Source: Microbulbifer marinus
GTDB lineage: Bacteria; Pseudomonadota; Gammaproteobacteria; Pseudomonadales; Cellvibrionaceae
Length of the DNA: 64,000 nucleotides
Assembly: GCF_900107725.1 (NCBI RefSeq)
Contig: NZ_FNQO01000001.1
Span: 496,001 to 560,000 of the forward strand
Direction: 5' to 3'
Position numbers and translations under genes: made by a program. Below, one piece after another: positions 45,301 through 55,003 of this stretch; positions within the stretch are counted from its first letter, which is position 1; every line of letters begins with the position of its first letter. The notes beneath the pieces were generated by a model. The model searched no databases, was not told the DNA's origin, and saw nothing but the letters and a program-made list of their open reading frames with translations.

Positions 45301-48300
45301 CGGCGGACTTCGCCGACCAATATCGGCCTCGGCCTGCTGAGTGTCCTGAGTGCCTATGACTTTGGCTATCTGGATCTCTCACAGCTGTTGGCGCGACTGG
45401 GCAACAGCTTTGACCGCATGGGAGGTCTCGAACGCTACCGCGGCCATTTCCTGAACTGGTACGAAACGCGGGAACTGCGCCCCCTGCAACCGCGTTACGT
45501 GTCCGCGGTGGATAGCGGCAACCTGGCGGCGAGCCTGCTGACCGTGGCCCAGGGACTGGAGGAGTTGCTGCTGCGGCCGTTTGACGGCCGCCAACTCGTA
45601 CTGGGCATTGCGGATACGCTCGGCGTCGTCGAGGAGACGCTCATGCCGGATGAGAGCGCCGACACCGCGGCCGCGGTGCAGGCGGTGATCGGTGACATTC
45701 GCGAGCTGCGCGAAGGCCTGGAACAGCGGGCCGGTGATCGACACTGGTGGCGAACCATCGACGACATCTACGAGCGGGAGGTGCCCGCACTACAAGAACG
45801 CGTGATCGCAGTGATCGAGAGTGACGATCGAAATTTCAGTGCCGAGGCGTTGTCGCGACTGCGCCAGTGGCTCGACGAATTACATCACCAGGCGGTCGGT
45901 GCGCGACGTTATCAGGAGACATTCGAACCCTGGCAGCGGCTGGTCGAATCGCCACCAGAGCTGTATAGCCAGCCGGGGGCAGCGCAGGGCGACGTGTCGC
46001 TGCAGGCGAAATTCCGCGCCTTGTCTGATTTGCTCAGTGGCCCCGTGTCGATGGCCAGTCTACCGGCGGTCCGCGTCGACGCACTGAAGATTATCGATGC
46101 ACTCGACAGTGCGCTCGGCAATATCGCAGAAGAAAAAACTGAGCAAGCCGCAGCGTGGAACAAAAGGCTGCGTGCAGTGCTGCAGACGGCGGCGGACAAC
46201 ACCAATATCTATTGTGCCGAGCTTTACAGCCTGGTCGACCGGGCGCGCGGCTGGGTGGCGGAGATGGATTTTGCCTTTCTCTACGATAGCGAGCGCCACC
46301 TGTTTCACATCGGCTACAACGTCACCGATGCCAGGCTGGATGCGAACTACTACGACCTGCTGGCTTCGGAGTCGCGCCTCACCGGATTCGTCGCCATTGC
46401 CAAAGGCGACGTGCCGGCGCGGCACTGGCGGCACCTGGAGCGGCCATTCCGGCGGCTGCATCGCAAGGTGGTGCTGATGTCCTGGAGTGCCACCCTATTT
46501 GAATACCTGATGCCGCGCCTGCTGATGGAAACGCCGGACAGGAGCCTACTGTGGCGTGCGTGCCGCAATGCGATTGACGCGCACCGCCAGTTTACCGGGC
46601 GCCTCGGATTGCCCTGGGGTATTTCCGAGTCGGGCTACTACGAACTGGACAGCCATCTGCACTACCAGTACCACGCCTTCGGTGTGCCGGGCATCGGTTT
46701 CCGCCGCGACCTCGGCGAACGCATCGTGGTATCGCCATATTCGTCGATGATGGCGTTGCCGTTTGGTGCCGACGAGGTGATGGACAATCTGCGTGTACTG
46801 CGGGCCCACGGCGGCAGCGGACAATACGGCCTATACGAAGCGATTGACTTCGGCCGCACCGCCAAGCCGGCGCCGCGACGCGCACGCGTCGTTCGCTCCT
46901 ACATGAGTCACCATCAGGGCATGATCATGCTGGCCCTGAACAACTTTTTTCACGATGACATCATGCTGCGCCGCTTCCACGGAGACGTGCGCATCGCCGG
47001 GCTTACCGCGCTGTTGCACGAGCGCATACCCACTGCACCACCGGCGCCGCGCCCCTGGAAGCGCCCCGGCGTCATGCGCAGCTTTCACCCGGAGGTGCCA
47101 CTGGAGAGTTGGTGGGCATCACCCCAACGCCCCTATGCTCAGTACAACCTGCTTTCCAACGGTCACTTCACGGTGGTCCAGTCGGCGGATGGCGGTGGCG
47201 GCAGCTACTGGCACAATATCGCCGTTACGCGCTGGCAGCCGGACCCGACCCGCCATCAGTGGGGGCAGTGGTGTTATGTGCGCGATCTCGATAACAGTCA
47301 TCTCTTTTCCGTGGGCCTCGCCCCCTGTGGCGATGATGACGGTGACTGCTCTGCACATTTTTCTCCGCAGCGCATCGAGTTTCAGCGTCGAGAGGCCGAG
47401 CTTTTTTGCCGCCTGCAGGTGGCGTTGAGCTCCCAGCACGACATCGAAGTACGCCGGCTGATCATTAAAAACGAGAGCGATCGCGCTCGCCGTTTGTTGC
47501 TGGCGGACTATGCCGAAGTGGTGCTGGCGCCGGAAAAAGAAGACCAGCGTCACCCGGCCTTCGCCAAGCTGTTTGTCGAGAGCCAGTATCTCCCGCAAGA
47601 GCGGACGATGCTCTACCGGCGCCGGCCGCGCAGCAGTGCGGAGAAACCGATCTACCTGGCCCACTGCGTATTGCTGGCGTCGAACGTCAAGCATCGGCTC
47701 GCGTGGGAGACGGACCGTCAGCGTTTTCTCGGCCGCGGTGGTTCCGCCGCACACCCGCAAGCGGTGGTCGCCGGACTCGACGGCTTCACCGGCACCACCG
47801 GCCCTGTACTGGACGCCGTGATCGCTGCAGGCCTGGAGGTGCTGGTACCCGCGCAGGCGGAGATAGAGGTGATATACCTCACCGGAGTAAGCAAGTCGCG
47901 GCGGGAACTGCTGTCGGTATTGCATTCGTACCGCTCACAACCCAAAGCGCGCTGGATCTTTGATCTCGCGCGTATGCAGTCGGAACAGGAGCTGCGCCAC
48001 CTGCAGATCGCCGCCAGTGAGATGCCGTGGATGATGGACCTGCTGTCGGCGGTGCTGGCGCCGGGCGGCGGCCTGCGCGCACCGTCCCAGGTGCTCAGTC
48101 ACAGCGATCATATCCAGCCGTGCCTGTGGAGCCGCGGTATATCCGGTGACAACCCGATCCTGCTGGTACAGATCCGCAATGAGCAGGATATCGGCTTTGC
48201 CGAATCGATCATCCAGGCGCATACCTATTGGTGTGGCCGCGGTATCGGCGTCGACCTGGTACTCATCGACGAGGAGTCCGCTGGCTACGCCCAGCAGACG

Positions 48301-51015
48301 CGCGATCGGTTGCAGCAATTAATTATCGATATCCGCGGACGCACAATGCGCAAACTCAACGGCTCGGTGGTGGTAGTGCCGGGAATGGAGCTGCCAGCCG
48401 CGGAGCGGGTGCGCTTGCTGGCCGCCGCCAGGGCGCTGCTGGATTCGGGCGCCGGGTCGGTAGCCGCGCAGCTGGAGGCCGCCAGCGTGAAATTGCAGGC
48501 ACAACTGCAGCCGCTGCCGCCGTTTGTCCCCGTGCACTCAGCCGATTACGCCCCCGAGCCAACGCCGGTGCTGGAGCGTCCCGACGACCTGGAGTTCGAC
48601 AATGGCATCGGTGGCTTCAGCGCAGACGGGCGTGAGTATGTCCTGCACCTCAAGGCGGGCCAGCGCCCGCCGGCACCCTGGGTCAATGTGATTGCGAATC
48701 CGGACTTCGGCTGCCTGGTATCGGAGAGCGGCTCCTGCTGTACCTGGAGTGGCAACAGCGGCGAGCACCGGCTGACCCCATGGAACAACGATCCGGTCCG
48801 CGATCCCAGCGGCGAGGCCCTGTACCTGCGCGACGAGGAGACCGCCGAAGTCTGGTCACCAACGCCGGCGCCGCGGCCCGCCAACGCCGATTACCAGGTG
48901 TGTCACGGCGCCGGCTTCAGTGAATACCGCCACCACAGTCACGGCCTGAAGCAGGCCTGGCGGATATTCGTCGACCGCACGGCGCCGGTCAAAATAGGGC
49001 GCCTGACACTGACCAACTGCTGGCGACGGCCGCGGCGCCTGACCGTTACCTACTATCTGGAATGGGTGCAGGGCCTGACCCGCGCCAATAGCTGGCCGCA
49101 TCTGGTCAGTGAATTTGTCGCCGACAGTCACGCGCTGCTGGCCCGCAACGCCTTCGTGCCCGATGCCGAACCCGGTGTGGGATTCCTGACCGCGAGCCTG
49201 CCGCCCCACGGATTGACGACAGACCGGCACGAATTCCTGGGCACCGGCGGAGATCTGGCGGCACCCGAGGCCATGTCCCGTATCGGTCTGTCGGGGCGGG
49301 TGCAGTGCGGCGGCGACCCCTGCGCCGCCTACCAGGTACATGTGGATCTCGCCCCCGGGGACACCCAGCAGGTTTATTTCGTGCTCGGCGAAGGCGCGGA
49401 TCGCGCTGAAGCGCTGTCACTGGCGTCGGAGTTCCGACAGCCGGACAGGGCAGAGCGGGCGCGGACTGAGTTCGAACAGTTCTGGGAGGACTTCCTCGGC
49501 AGTGTGCAGATTCGGGTGCCCGACCGCGCCACCGAGTTGCTGGTCAATCGCTGGCTGCCATACCAGACCCTGGCCTGCCGACTGTGGGGGCGCAGTGGCT
49601 ATTACCAGTCGAGCGGTGCGTTCGGGTTCCGCGACCAGCTGCAGGATGTGCAGGCGTTGTTGTGGACCCACCCGGAGTGGACCCGTGGACATATCCTGCG
49701 CGCCGCGTCGCGACAGTTTCAGGACGGCGATGTCCTGCACTGGTGGCATGAAAAGCCGCTGCGTGGCGTGCGCACCCGCTGTTCCGACGACCTGCTGTGG
49801 CTGCCGTTCGTCACCACACAGTACATCCGCACCACCGGCAACTACGACATATTGCACCAGTCGATTTCCTATCTGCAGGGCCCACCGCTGGAAAAGGACG
49901 AGAATGAGCGTTACGCCGAGTATGCAACCAGCGATGAGTCGGGCTCGCTCTACGAACACTGCTGTCGTGCCATAGAGCGGGCCGGTGCCGTCGGTCCCCA
50001 TGGGCTGCCGGTAATCGGCAATGGCGACTGGAATGACGGCTTCAACCGCATCAGCACCACCGGCCGCGGTGAGAGTGTATGGATGGGCTGGTTTCTGCTG
50101 CGGGTCTGCCGCGATATGGCGCCCCTCTGCGAATACATCGGCGATACCGCATTGGCCGAACATTACCGCCAGCTCGGCAATAACCTGCACCAGCAGGTGG
50201 AGGAGAGTGGCTGGGATGGTGCCTGGTATCGGCGGGCCTACTATGACGACGGTACGCCGGTGGGGTCGGCACAGAGTGACGAGTGCAAAATCGATCTGAT
50301 TGCGCAGGCCTGGTCCGTGCTGGCTCCAGCCGAACCCGCGGCGCGCGCCAGTGAAGCAATGGATTCCGCCTACCGCTACCTGGTGCAAGAGGATGCACGG
50401 CAGATATTGCTGCTAACGCCGGCGTTCGATCGCACCAAGAAGGACCCGGGTTATATCAAGGGCTACCCGCCGGGTATTCGCGAAAACGGTGGCCAGTATA
50501 CCCACGCCGCCACCTGGGCGGTCTGGGCGGCGGCCGGTCTCGGCCACAGCGAGCGCGCCCACCACCTGTTCAGTCTGCTGAATCCGATCACCCATACGTC
50601 CGATGCGGCCGGAGTGCAGCGCTATCGCACCGAGCCCTATGTGCTCGCCGGCGACGTCTACGGGGTTCCGCCCCATGTGGGGCGCGGCGGCTGGACCTGG
50701 TATTCGGGCGCCTCCGGCTGGCTTTACCGCGGTGCACTGGAAGCGCTGCTCGGCGCGCGTATCTGCGACGGTACCAGCCTGGAGATAAAACCCTGCCTGC
50801 CAACTAACTGGAAACAGTTCCAGCTGTCATTGTGTTTTGGCAGCAGTCGCTACGAGATCGACGTGCAAAACTGCGGCGGTTGTCCAAGGGAGGTTAGGGA
50901 GATCACCATAGATGGCGTTCACGCTACTGGCGAGCGTATCCCGCTCGCGGATGATGGTGAAGAACATCGCGTTAGAGTCATTTTTGTTCCGGTTTCGGCC
51001 ACCACCGAGCAATGA
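42346..51015 (+). CDS. ndvB: Cyclic beta-1,2-glucan synthase homologue (NdvB/ChvB type)
   Basis: This 2889-residue inner-membrane enzyme (GTG at 42340 is an alternative start) matches NdvB/ChvB in length and order. After an N-terminal soluble part come helices near 345-410, a GT84 glycosyltransferase core with ITLDADTHMPPGSARRL (about 563) and HRWIRGDWQLLPWLR, a second helix cluster (about 762-930), a glycoamylase-like domain (about 1310-1540, with GVPGIGFRRDLG and SYMSHHQGMIML), and two GH94 phosphorylase-like parts, the last with GNGDWNDGFNRI (about 2558). Such enzymes initiate, extend and cyclise periplasmic beta-1,2-glucans. It is coupled to the stress protein gene upstream. Confidence 0.93.
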   Translation: MKLRRKLNWSARAGRKFFSGLKLSHKAILPPRAAVLSAAKRLRDRDRQLEEDIVALAMHHQQRDGGTRDYSLRSHLHSIENHFREIYRHLARRVEAGDRGSRGEEWLLDNRHIVQEALELVRESLPRHFLRQLPTIQAEGDRSDLRARALATVLVSDMAQPLDIGLVSELVDRYQSEVVLTTGELWALPAFLRLGLLDQLVDSAKDILATEQEPASDEESNAGDVGIASAIISLRELRSHDWRDFVEALSRVEDTLRQDPADAYDKMDFDSRNTYRDVIEEVARSSGKTEIDVARRAVELASAHTSGDRRRHVGYYLVEEGRQQLEAALECEPTLRSRLYRAISDRAATVYFCVLALFSVPFVAALGIYLLASGMPLFQTLLVLMLVTVPLLGMALAFVNGLITHTLPPRKLAKLDYELGVPDDCRTAVVMPVLLTDFDDLQHNLECLQINFLNNDDPNLVFAILSDFADTATKDETGDAQLLAAAEEQLRLLNQRYLDSEGRTPFLLLHRKRCWNAKERCWMGWERKRGKLIEFNRLLRGEETNFRTCFGDRAQLNDIRYVITLDADTHMPPGSARRLVGALAHPLNQALVDSGQRRVVAGFGFLQPRLETDPTSSADTVFTDIFSGDRTVDIYTHAVSDAYQDLFGEAIFTGKGIYDPRVFSETLAGSLPENAVLSHDLLEGAIGGTALISDSVFYEEYPPNIFALLRRSHRWIRGDWQLLPWLRREVPTASGDKVPNPLPPIHRWKIIDNLRRSLETPSLLALFLLAWSGWLPGSPWLWTLGLLGLAATPIWVELLSLLWRTIAKPLYVHRHLLGSPVLLQQRLVHWGLSLALLPSYAFNALDAIVRTLYRLGISRRRLLEWTSAAHVNRLVGNSATANATWRQLWICAAFALAVVVLLLLWAPVNLLAAAPLLLAWLFAPQLIYRIDRPHRVKEPLISDADRRELRLVSRRTWHFFEQFMGPDDHWLPPDNYQEEPLAVLARRTSPTNIGLGLLSVLSAYDFGYLDLSQLLARLGNSFDRMGGLERYRGHFLNWYETRELRPLQPRYVSAVDSGNLAASLLTVAQGLEELLLRPFDGRQLVLGIADTLGVVEETLMPDESADTAAAVQAVIGDIRELREGLEQRAGDRHWWRTIDDIYEREVPALQERVIAVIESDDRNFSAEALSRLRQWLDELHHQAVGARRYQETFEPWQRLVESPPELYSQPGAAQGDVSLQAKFRALSDLLSGPVSMASLPAVRVDALKIIDALDSALGNIAEEKTEQAAAWNKRLRAVLQTAADNTNIYCAELYSLVDRARGWVAEMDFAFLYDSERHLFHIGYNVTDARLDANYYDLLASESRLTGFVAIAKGDVPARHWRHLERPFRRLHRKVVLMSWSATLFEYLMPRLLMETPDRSLLWRACRNAIDAHRQFTGRLGLPWGISESGYYELDSHLHYQYHAFGVPGIGFRRDLGERIVVSPYSSMMALPFGADEVMDNLRVLRAHGGSGQYGLYEAIDFGRTAKPAPRRARVVRSYMSHHQGMIMLALNNFFHDDIMLRRFHGDVRIAGLTALLHERIPTAPPAPRPWKRPGVMRSFHPEVPLESWWASPQRPYAQYNLLSNGHFTVVQSADGGGGSYWHNIAVTRWQPDPTRHQWGQWCYVRDLDNSHLFSVGLAPCGDDDGDCSAHFSPQRIEFQRREAELFCRLQVALSSQHDIEVRRLIIKNESDRARRLLLADYAEVVLAPEKEDQRHPAFAKLFVESQYLPQERTMLYRRRPRSSAEKPIYLAHCVLLASNVKHRLAWETDRQRFLGRGGSAAHPQAVVAGLDGFTGTTGPVLDAVIAAGLEVLVPAQAEIEVIYLTGVSKSRRELLSVLHSYRSQPKARWIFDLARMQSEQELRHLQIAASEMPWMMDLLSAVLAPGGGLRAPSQVLSHSDHIQPCLWSRGISGDNPILLVQIRNEQDIGFAESIIQAHTYWCGRGIGVDLVLIDEESAGYAQQTRDRLQQLIIDIRGRTMRKLNGSVVVVPGMELPAAERVRLLAAARALLDSGAGSVAAQLEAASVKLQAQLQPLPPFVPVHSADYAPEPTPVLERPDDLEFDNGIGGFSADGREYVLHLKAGQRPPAPWVNVIANPDFGCLVSESGSCCTWSGNSGEHRLTPWNNDPVRDPSGEALYLRDEETAEVWSPTPAPRPANADYQVCHGAGFSEYRHHSHGLKQAWRIFVDRTAPVKIGRLTLTNCWRRPRRLTVTYYLEWVQGLTRANSWPHLVSEFVADSHALLARNAFVPDAEPGVGFLTASLPPHGLTTDRHEFLGTGGDLAAPEAMSRIGLSGRVQCGGDPCAAYQVHVDLAPGDTQQVYFVLGEGADRAEALSLASEFRQPDRAERARTEFEQFWEDFLGSVQIRVPDRATELLVNRWLPYQTLACRLWGRSGYYQSSGAFGFRDQLQDVQALLWTHPEWTRGHILRAASRQFQDGDVLHWWHEKPLRGVRTRCSDDLLWLPFVTTQYIRTTGNYDILHQSISYLQGPPLEKDENERYAEYATSDESGSLYEHCCRAIERAGAVGPHGLPVIGNGDWNDGFNRISTTGRGESVWMGWFLLRVCRDMAPLCEYIGDTALAEHYRQLGNNLHQQVEESGWDGAWYRRAYYDDGTPVGSAQSDECKIDLIAQAWSVLAPAEPAARASEAMDSAYRYLVQEDARQILLLTPAFDRTKKDPGYIKGYPPGIRENGGQYTHAATWAVWAAAGLGHSERAHHLFSLLNPITHTSDAAGVQRYRTEPYVLAGDVYGVPPHVGRGGWTWYSGASGWLYRGALEALLGARICDGTSLEIKPCLPTNWKQFQLSLCFGSSRYEIDVQNCGGCPREVREITIDGVHATGERIPLADDGEEHRVRVIFVPVSATTEQ

Positions 51016-51072
51016 GCCGTCGACTGCGATTCTGCGAGTCAAAGCAAAATCTACCGCCTATGGAACAGGACG

Positions 51073-51627
51073 CTATACGGCAGTCAGATCGAAGCTGTAG
51101 ATAACCTGGGTCGGGTCTTTCGGATCGCTGTGACATTCCCAGCCGAACTTCCGCGCAATCTCATTCAGCTTGTGGTTGTCCGCCGCATCCGTGGAGTAGA
51201 GTCGCTGGATACCGCGGGCGCGCGCCGATTCTATAAGTCGACTCACCAAAAGCATGCCGAGCCCATGTTTCTGCCAGTCATCGCCGACCACCACCGCACA
51301 TTCCGCGGCCTTGCCATCCGCATCCTGGGCATAGCGACACTGGCCGATTTCCTGTTCTCCGTTATCCCCCTGAATGACGGCGATAAAGGCCTCCCGCTGG
51401 TCGTGATCGATATCGGTCAGCTGTTCCAGTAATTTCTGTGTCGGCTTGCCGATACCGCCGTGAAAGCGAAAGCGCCGGGAATCCGGCGAAAGGTTGCTGA
51501 GAAATTCCCGTTCGAGCTCTATATCCTCCCTGCTCATTGGGCGGATGGTCACTACCTGGCCGCCTTGCAATTTTTCCGTGACGGCAGTCGATAGCGCTTT
51601 CTGGGGTTGCTCACCGGACATTGTCAT
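51073..51627 (-). CDS. GNAT family N-acetyltransferase
   Basis: This 184-residue protein has the GNAT fold: an N-terminal Met/Arg-rich strand (VTIRPMSREDIELE), the strand EQEIGQCRYAQD, the acyl-CoA loop after AVVVGDDWQKHGLGMLLVSR (Q/R-x-x-G-x-G/A type) and a C-terminal WECHSDP segment. It resembles the acetyltransferase domain of Pat/PatZ-type lysine acetyltransferases, so a protein target such as acetyl-CoA synthetase is possible. It converges with the glucan synthase gene and is divergent from the hydrogenase operon. Confidence 0.85.
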   Translation of the reverse strand: MTMSGEQPQKALSTAVTEKLQGGQVVTIRPMSREDIELEREFLSNLSPDSRRFRFHGGIGKPTQKLLEQLTDIDHDQREAFIAVIQGDNGEQEIGQCRYAQDADGKAAECAVVVGDDWQKHGLGMLLVSRLIESARARGIQRLYSTDAADNHKLNEIARKFGWECHSDPKDPTQVIYSFDLTAV

Positions 51628-51753
51628 CTGTCTCCTCTCAAGCCATTCCGCAGGTCTCTACAATCTGTCTCAATAATAGATCTCTAAATTTGTTCCCGGC
51701 CATTTAAATGAAAGTATTTCAGTGCTGCATTGACCGGGATGGGGCCTTGCAAG

Positions 51754-52875
51754 ATGCAATATTCTGTTCTGCTGGCAACGGATCTGGATCGGCTGATTCA
51801 GGCACTACGCGCGGAAGGGTACCAGGTCATGGGACCGACACTGCGCGATCAGGCGATTATTTACGACGAGATCCACAGCGTCGCAGAGCTTCCCAAGGGC
51901 TGGGGCGACGAGCAGGAAAAGGCACATTACCGGCTGAAGCAGCGCGAGGACGGCGCCTATTTTGGCTATGCGGCCGGCCCCCACTCGTGGAAAAAGTTTT
52001 TACAGCGCCCCCGCCGACCGGTATGGCGGGCGCAGAAGAGCGAAGATTCACTGCAGATCGTCGCCGCCGTGGAGACCGTCCCAGCCATGGCGTTTCTCGG
52101 TGTGCGCAGCTGTGAATTGCACGCCATTGCCACGCAAGATCGCGTCTTCACTGGCGACCAGTACCGCAACGACAGCTATAGCGAGCGAAGGGCAAAGCTG
52201 TTTATCGTGGCCGTGAACTGCACCACGGCGGCGGCGACCTGCTTCTGTACCTCGATGCATACCGGCCCCCAGGTCACACTCCCCTGTGATCTCGAAATGA
52301 CCGAGGTGATTGACGACGCAGAGCACTTCTTTCTGCTGCGCAGTGGTTCTGCGGGCGGAGAAAGAATCCTGCAGCAGTTGCCGCTGCATGCGGCTGCACA
52401 GCGACATCACGTGCTGGCGCAGAGTGCTGTCAGTAATGCAGTTCGCCAAATGGAGCAGGGGCCGAGGAATTTTGACAGTTCCGATCTACAAGCGCTGCTG
52501 TACCGCAATTACGACAGCGTGAGCTGGGATCAGGTGGCGGATCGCTGCCTCTCCTGTGCCAATTGCACCATGGCCTGTCCGACCTGTTTCTGTTCGACCG
52601 TGGAGGACACCACCGATCTCTCCGGCGACCATGCGGAGCGCTGGGAGCGCTGGGATTCCTGTTTTACCGGTGACTTCAGCTATATCAGCGGCGGTGCCGT
52701 GCGCGCGGATACCCGCTCCCGCTACCGCCAGTGGATGACGCACAAATTGGCGACCTGGTACGACCAGTTCGGCTCATCGGGCTGTGTCGGCTGTGGGCGC
52801 TGTATTGCCTGGTGTCCGGTGGGGATCGATATCACCGAGGAGGTACAGAGTATTCGGGAGGCCGAAAAAAGGTGA
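51754..52875 (+). CDS. hydB: Group 3-type [NiFe] hydrogenase beta subunit (Fe-S)
   Basis: The ATG at 51754 gives 373 residues. The N-terminal 250 residues are the usual uncharacterised beta-subunit domain with a Cys cluster around [19 protein letters not shown]. The C-terminal part has two [4Fe-4S] ferredoxin motifs, [12 protein letters not shown] (from Cys265) and [12 protein letters not shown] (from Cys344). It passes electrons between the hydrogenase module and the flavin subunit. It opens the operon; its stop overlaps the GTG of the next gene. Confidence 0.9.
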   Translation: MQYSVLLATDLDRLIQALRAEGYQVMGPTLRDQAIIYDEIHSVAELPKGWGDEQEKAHYRLKQREDGAYFGYAAGPHSWKKFLQRPRRPVWRAQKSEDSLQIVAAVETVPAMAFLGVRSCELHAIATQDRVFTGDQYRNDSYSERRAKLFIVAVNCTTAAATCFCTSMHTGPQVTLPCDLEMTEVIDDAEHFFLLRSGSAGGERILQQLPLHAAAQRHHVLAQSAVSNAVRQMEQGPRNFDSSDLQALLYRNYDSVSWDQVADRCLSCANCTMACPTCFCSTVEDTTDLSGDHAERWERWDSCFTGDFSYISGGAVRADTRSRYRQWMTHKLATWYDQFGSSGCVGCGRCIAWCPVGIDITEEVQSIREAEKR

Positions 52876-53354
52876 AAAGTATCGAACAGCTGTTACAACA
52901 GCACCCGTTTTTTCACGGCTTGCCCGCCACAGATAGGCAACTGATCAGCGGCTGTGGCGAAAATTGTGTGTACAGCTCCGGCGAATATATTGCGCGAGAA
53001 AATACCCCGGCCGATTTCTTCTTCGTGATACGCGAGGGGCGGGTCGCGGTGGAGACCTATATGCCCAGTCACGGTGCCCTTTGCCTGCAGACACTGCACG
53101 ACGGCGATATCTTCGGCTGGTCCTGGCTGTTTCCTCCCTACCGCTGGACATTCGATGCGCGCGCGCTGGAAAAAGTCCGCGCAATACGCCTGGACGGCAA
53201 GTGCCTGCGCCAGAAATGCGAGGAGGATCCGCGGCTCGGTTTCGAACTGATGAAACGCTTCGCCAAGATTGTGGCCGAGCGGCTGCAGGCGACGCGGTTG
53301 CAACTGCTGGACGTCTATAGCACTGAGCGTCCACCGCCGGCCGAAGTCCGCTAA
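52872..53354 (+). CDS. Cyclic-nucleotide-binding domain protein inside the hydrogenase operon
   Basis: The GTG at 52872 overlaps the hydB stop and follows GGGAGG at 52856-52861, giving 160 residues. It is a single cNMP-binding domain: [53 protein letters not shown], then a C-helix ([19 protein letters not shown]). No helix-turn-helix is present. The cassette has [10 protein letters not shown] rather than the canonical PRAA. Seven Cys residues are present, so a redox or Fe-S sensing role can be imagined. The frame is coupled on both sides (GTGA and TAATG), which suggests it is made with the enzyme and may be an accessory subunit. Confidence 0.85.
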   Translation: MKSIEQLLQQHPFFHGLPATDRQLISGCGENCVYSSGEYIARENTPADFFFVIREGRVAVETYMPSHGALCLQTLHDGDIFGWSWLFPPYRWTFDARALEKVRAIRLDGKCLRQKCEEDPRLGFELMKRFAKIVAERLQATRLQLLDVYSTERPPPAEVR

Positions 53355-54160
53355 TGGTCCCGGATATCTATCGGATTGCCAGCCGCACGGAGGAGTTTCC
53401 GGGTACCTGCACGCTGGGGATCACGCCGCATTCCGGTGGCCGCGCGGGCAACTTCAGCGCCGGCCAGTTCAATATGCTGTATGCCTTTGGCGCCGGTGAA
53501 GTGGCCATTTCGATGAGCGGTTCGGCACAGGACGGCACATATATCCACACGATCCGCAGCCAGGGGCTTGCGACCCAGGCACTGCACCGCCTGCGAGAGG
53601 GCGAGTTCCTCGGTGTCCGCGGCCCCTTCGGCAGTGGCTGGCCAATGGAGCAGGTGGCCGGCAGGCACTTGCTGATCGTTGCCGGCGGCCTGGGCATGGC
53701 GCCTCTGCGACCGGTGATCTATTCGCTGCTCGAGGGAAAAACGCAACCTTCCTCAGCGCAACTTTTTTACGGCGCCCGGCGCCCGCAGGAAATGTTGTAC
53801 ACCGGCGAACTGCAACGCTGGCAGCAGGCACTGAAGGTGGTCACCACCGTGGATCACGCAGAGACCGAGTGGCCCGGGCAGATTGGTGTCATTACCAAGC
53901 CGCTCGGTGCAGCGACTTTGGACGCCGAGAATACGGTGGTATTTCTCTGTGGCCCCGAGGTGATGATGCGCTTTTGTATCCAGGTGCTGCTTGGCAAGGG
54001 GGTTTCGGCCGACGCCATCTATCTGTCGATGGAACGCAACATGAAGTGTGCCATAGGACACTGCGGTCACTGCCAGTGGGGACCGAACTTCATCTGCAAA
54101 GACGGCCCAGTTTTCCGTTACGGCGATATCCGCGCCTGGTTCGATATTCGCGCGCTGTGA
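53354..54160 (+). CDS. hydG: Hydrogenase gamma subunit (FAD/NAD(P)-binding)
   Basis: This 268-residue protein belongs to the ferredoxin-NADP reductase family. It has an FAD domain ([21 protein letters not shown]), the nucleotide-binding Rossmann part ([38 protein letters not shown]) and C-terminal Cys residues [13 protein letters not shown] plus ICKDGP for a [2Fe-2S] cluster. It exchanges electrons with NAD(P)H. The ATG overlaps the stop of the cyclic-nucleotide-binding gene. Confidence 0.92.
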   Translation: MVPDIYRIASRTEEFPGTCTLGITPHSGGRAGNFSAGQFNMLYAFGAGEVAISMSGSAQDGTYIHTIRSQGLATQALHRLREGEFLGVRGPFGSGWPMEQVAGRHLLIVAGGLGMAPLRPVIYSLLEGKTQPSSAQLFYGARRPQEMLYTGELQRWQQALKVVTTVDHAETEWPGQIGVITKPLGAATLDAENTVVFLCGPEVMMRFCIQVLLGKGVSADAIYLSMERNMKCAIGHCGHCQWGPNFICKDGPVFRYGDIRAWFDIRAL

Positions 54161-54202
54161 CAACCATGCTGGACGCAAAGGCAACTTCCATAGGACACCG
54201 CA

Positions 54203-55003
54203 TTGAGTAACACGCAGGGCAAACCGAAACTGGCGGTCTGGAAATTCGCGTCCTGCGACGGCTGCCAGCTCAGCCTGCTCGACTGTGAGGACGAATTGCT
54301 GCAACTGGCGGACTCCATCGATATCGCCTATTTCATGGAAGCCAGCAGCCGCCAGGTCGAAGGTCCCTACGACCTGTCACTGGTGGAGGGATCCATCACT
54401 ACCGCAGACGACGAGCGTCGCATCCGTGCGGTGCGCGATCAGTCACGAGCCCTGGTTACGATCGGCGCCTGTGCGACCGCCGGCGGTATCCAGGCACTGC
54501 GCAACTTTGCCGATGTCGAGGAGTTTACCGCGGTCGTCTACGCGCACCCGGAATATATCGCGACACTGAAAACCTCGACGGCGATCAGTGCCCATGTACC
54601 GGTGGATTTTGAACTGCAGGGCTGCCCGGTCAACAAGAGGCAGTTGCTCGAGGTGATCAGTGCTTTCCTGCACCGCAGGCCACCGCAGGTGCCGCCGCAC
54701 TCGGTGTGCATCGAATGCAAACTGAGAGGCAACGTGTGCGTCTGGGTTGCCCACGGCACACCCTGCCTGGGTCCGGTCACGCACGCCGGCTGCGGCGCTA
54801 TTTGCCCGAGTTACAACCGCGGTTGTTATGGCTGCTATGGCCCCAAGGAGAATCCGAACACTGCGTCCCTGTGCCACTGGTGGCGCGAGGAGCTGGGCGC
54901 GGATCAGGCCACGCTCATCGAAAACCTGCGCAACTTCAACGCCGCGGCGCCGCCATTCGAACGTGAGAGCCGCCGGCAGGAGCAACGGGATGGCGAAGAG
55001 TAA
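54203..55003 (+). CDS. hydD: Hydrogenase delta (small) subunit
   Basis: This 266-residue protein starts at a TTG at 54203, with AGGA upstream. It lacks a Tat signal, as expected for a cytoplasmic enzyme. It has the proximal cluster motif [14 protein letters not shown], the [10 protein letters not shown] segment, [11 protein letters not shown], and a C-terminal Cys-rich region ([11 protein letters not shown] then [30 protein letters not shown]) for further clusters. It links the NiFe site to the beta subunit. It overlaps the alpha-subunit start by 14 bases. Confidence 0.9.
   Translation: MSNTQGKPKLAVWKFASCDGCQLSLLDCEDELLQLADSIDIAYFMEASSRQVEGPYDLSLVEGSITTADDERRIRAVRDQSRALVTIGACATAGGIQALRNFADVEEFTAVVYAHPEYIATLKTSTAISAHVPVDFELQGCPVNKRQLLEVISAFLHRRPPQVPPHSVCIECKLRGNVCVWVAHGTPCLGPVTHAGCGAICPSYNRGCYGCYGPKENPNTASLCHWWREELGADQATLIENLRNFNAAAPPFERESRRQEQRDGEE

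Noticed and set aside
42346-51015. Polyketide or non-ribosomal peptide megasynthase suspected from the gene size
   Set aside because: No ketosynthase, acyltransferase, adenylation or carrier-protein motifs; glycosyltransferase and GH94-like motifs are clear.
54747-54989. Longer start for the hydrogenase large subunit inside the delta gene
   Set aside because: The extra 81 residues are out-of-frame translation of the delta subunit; [12 protein letters not shown] at 54990 matches the family start.
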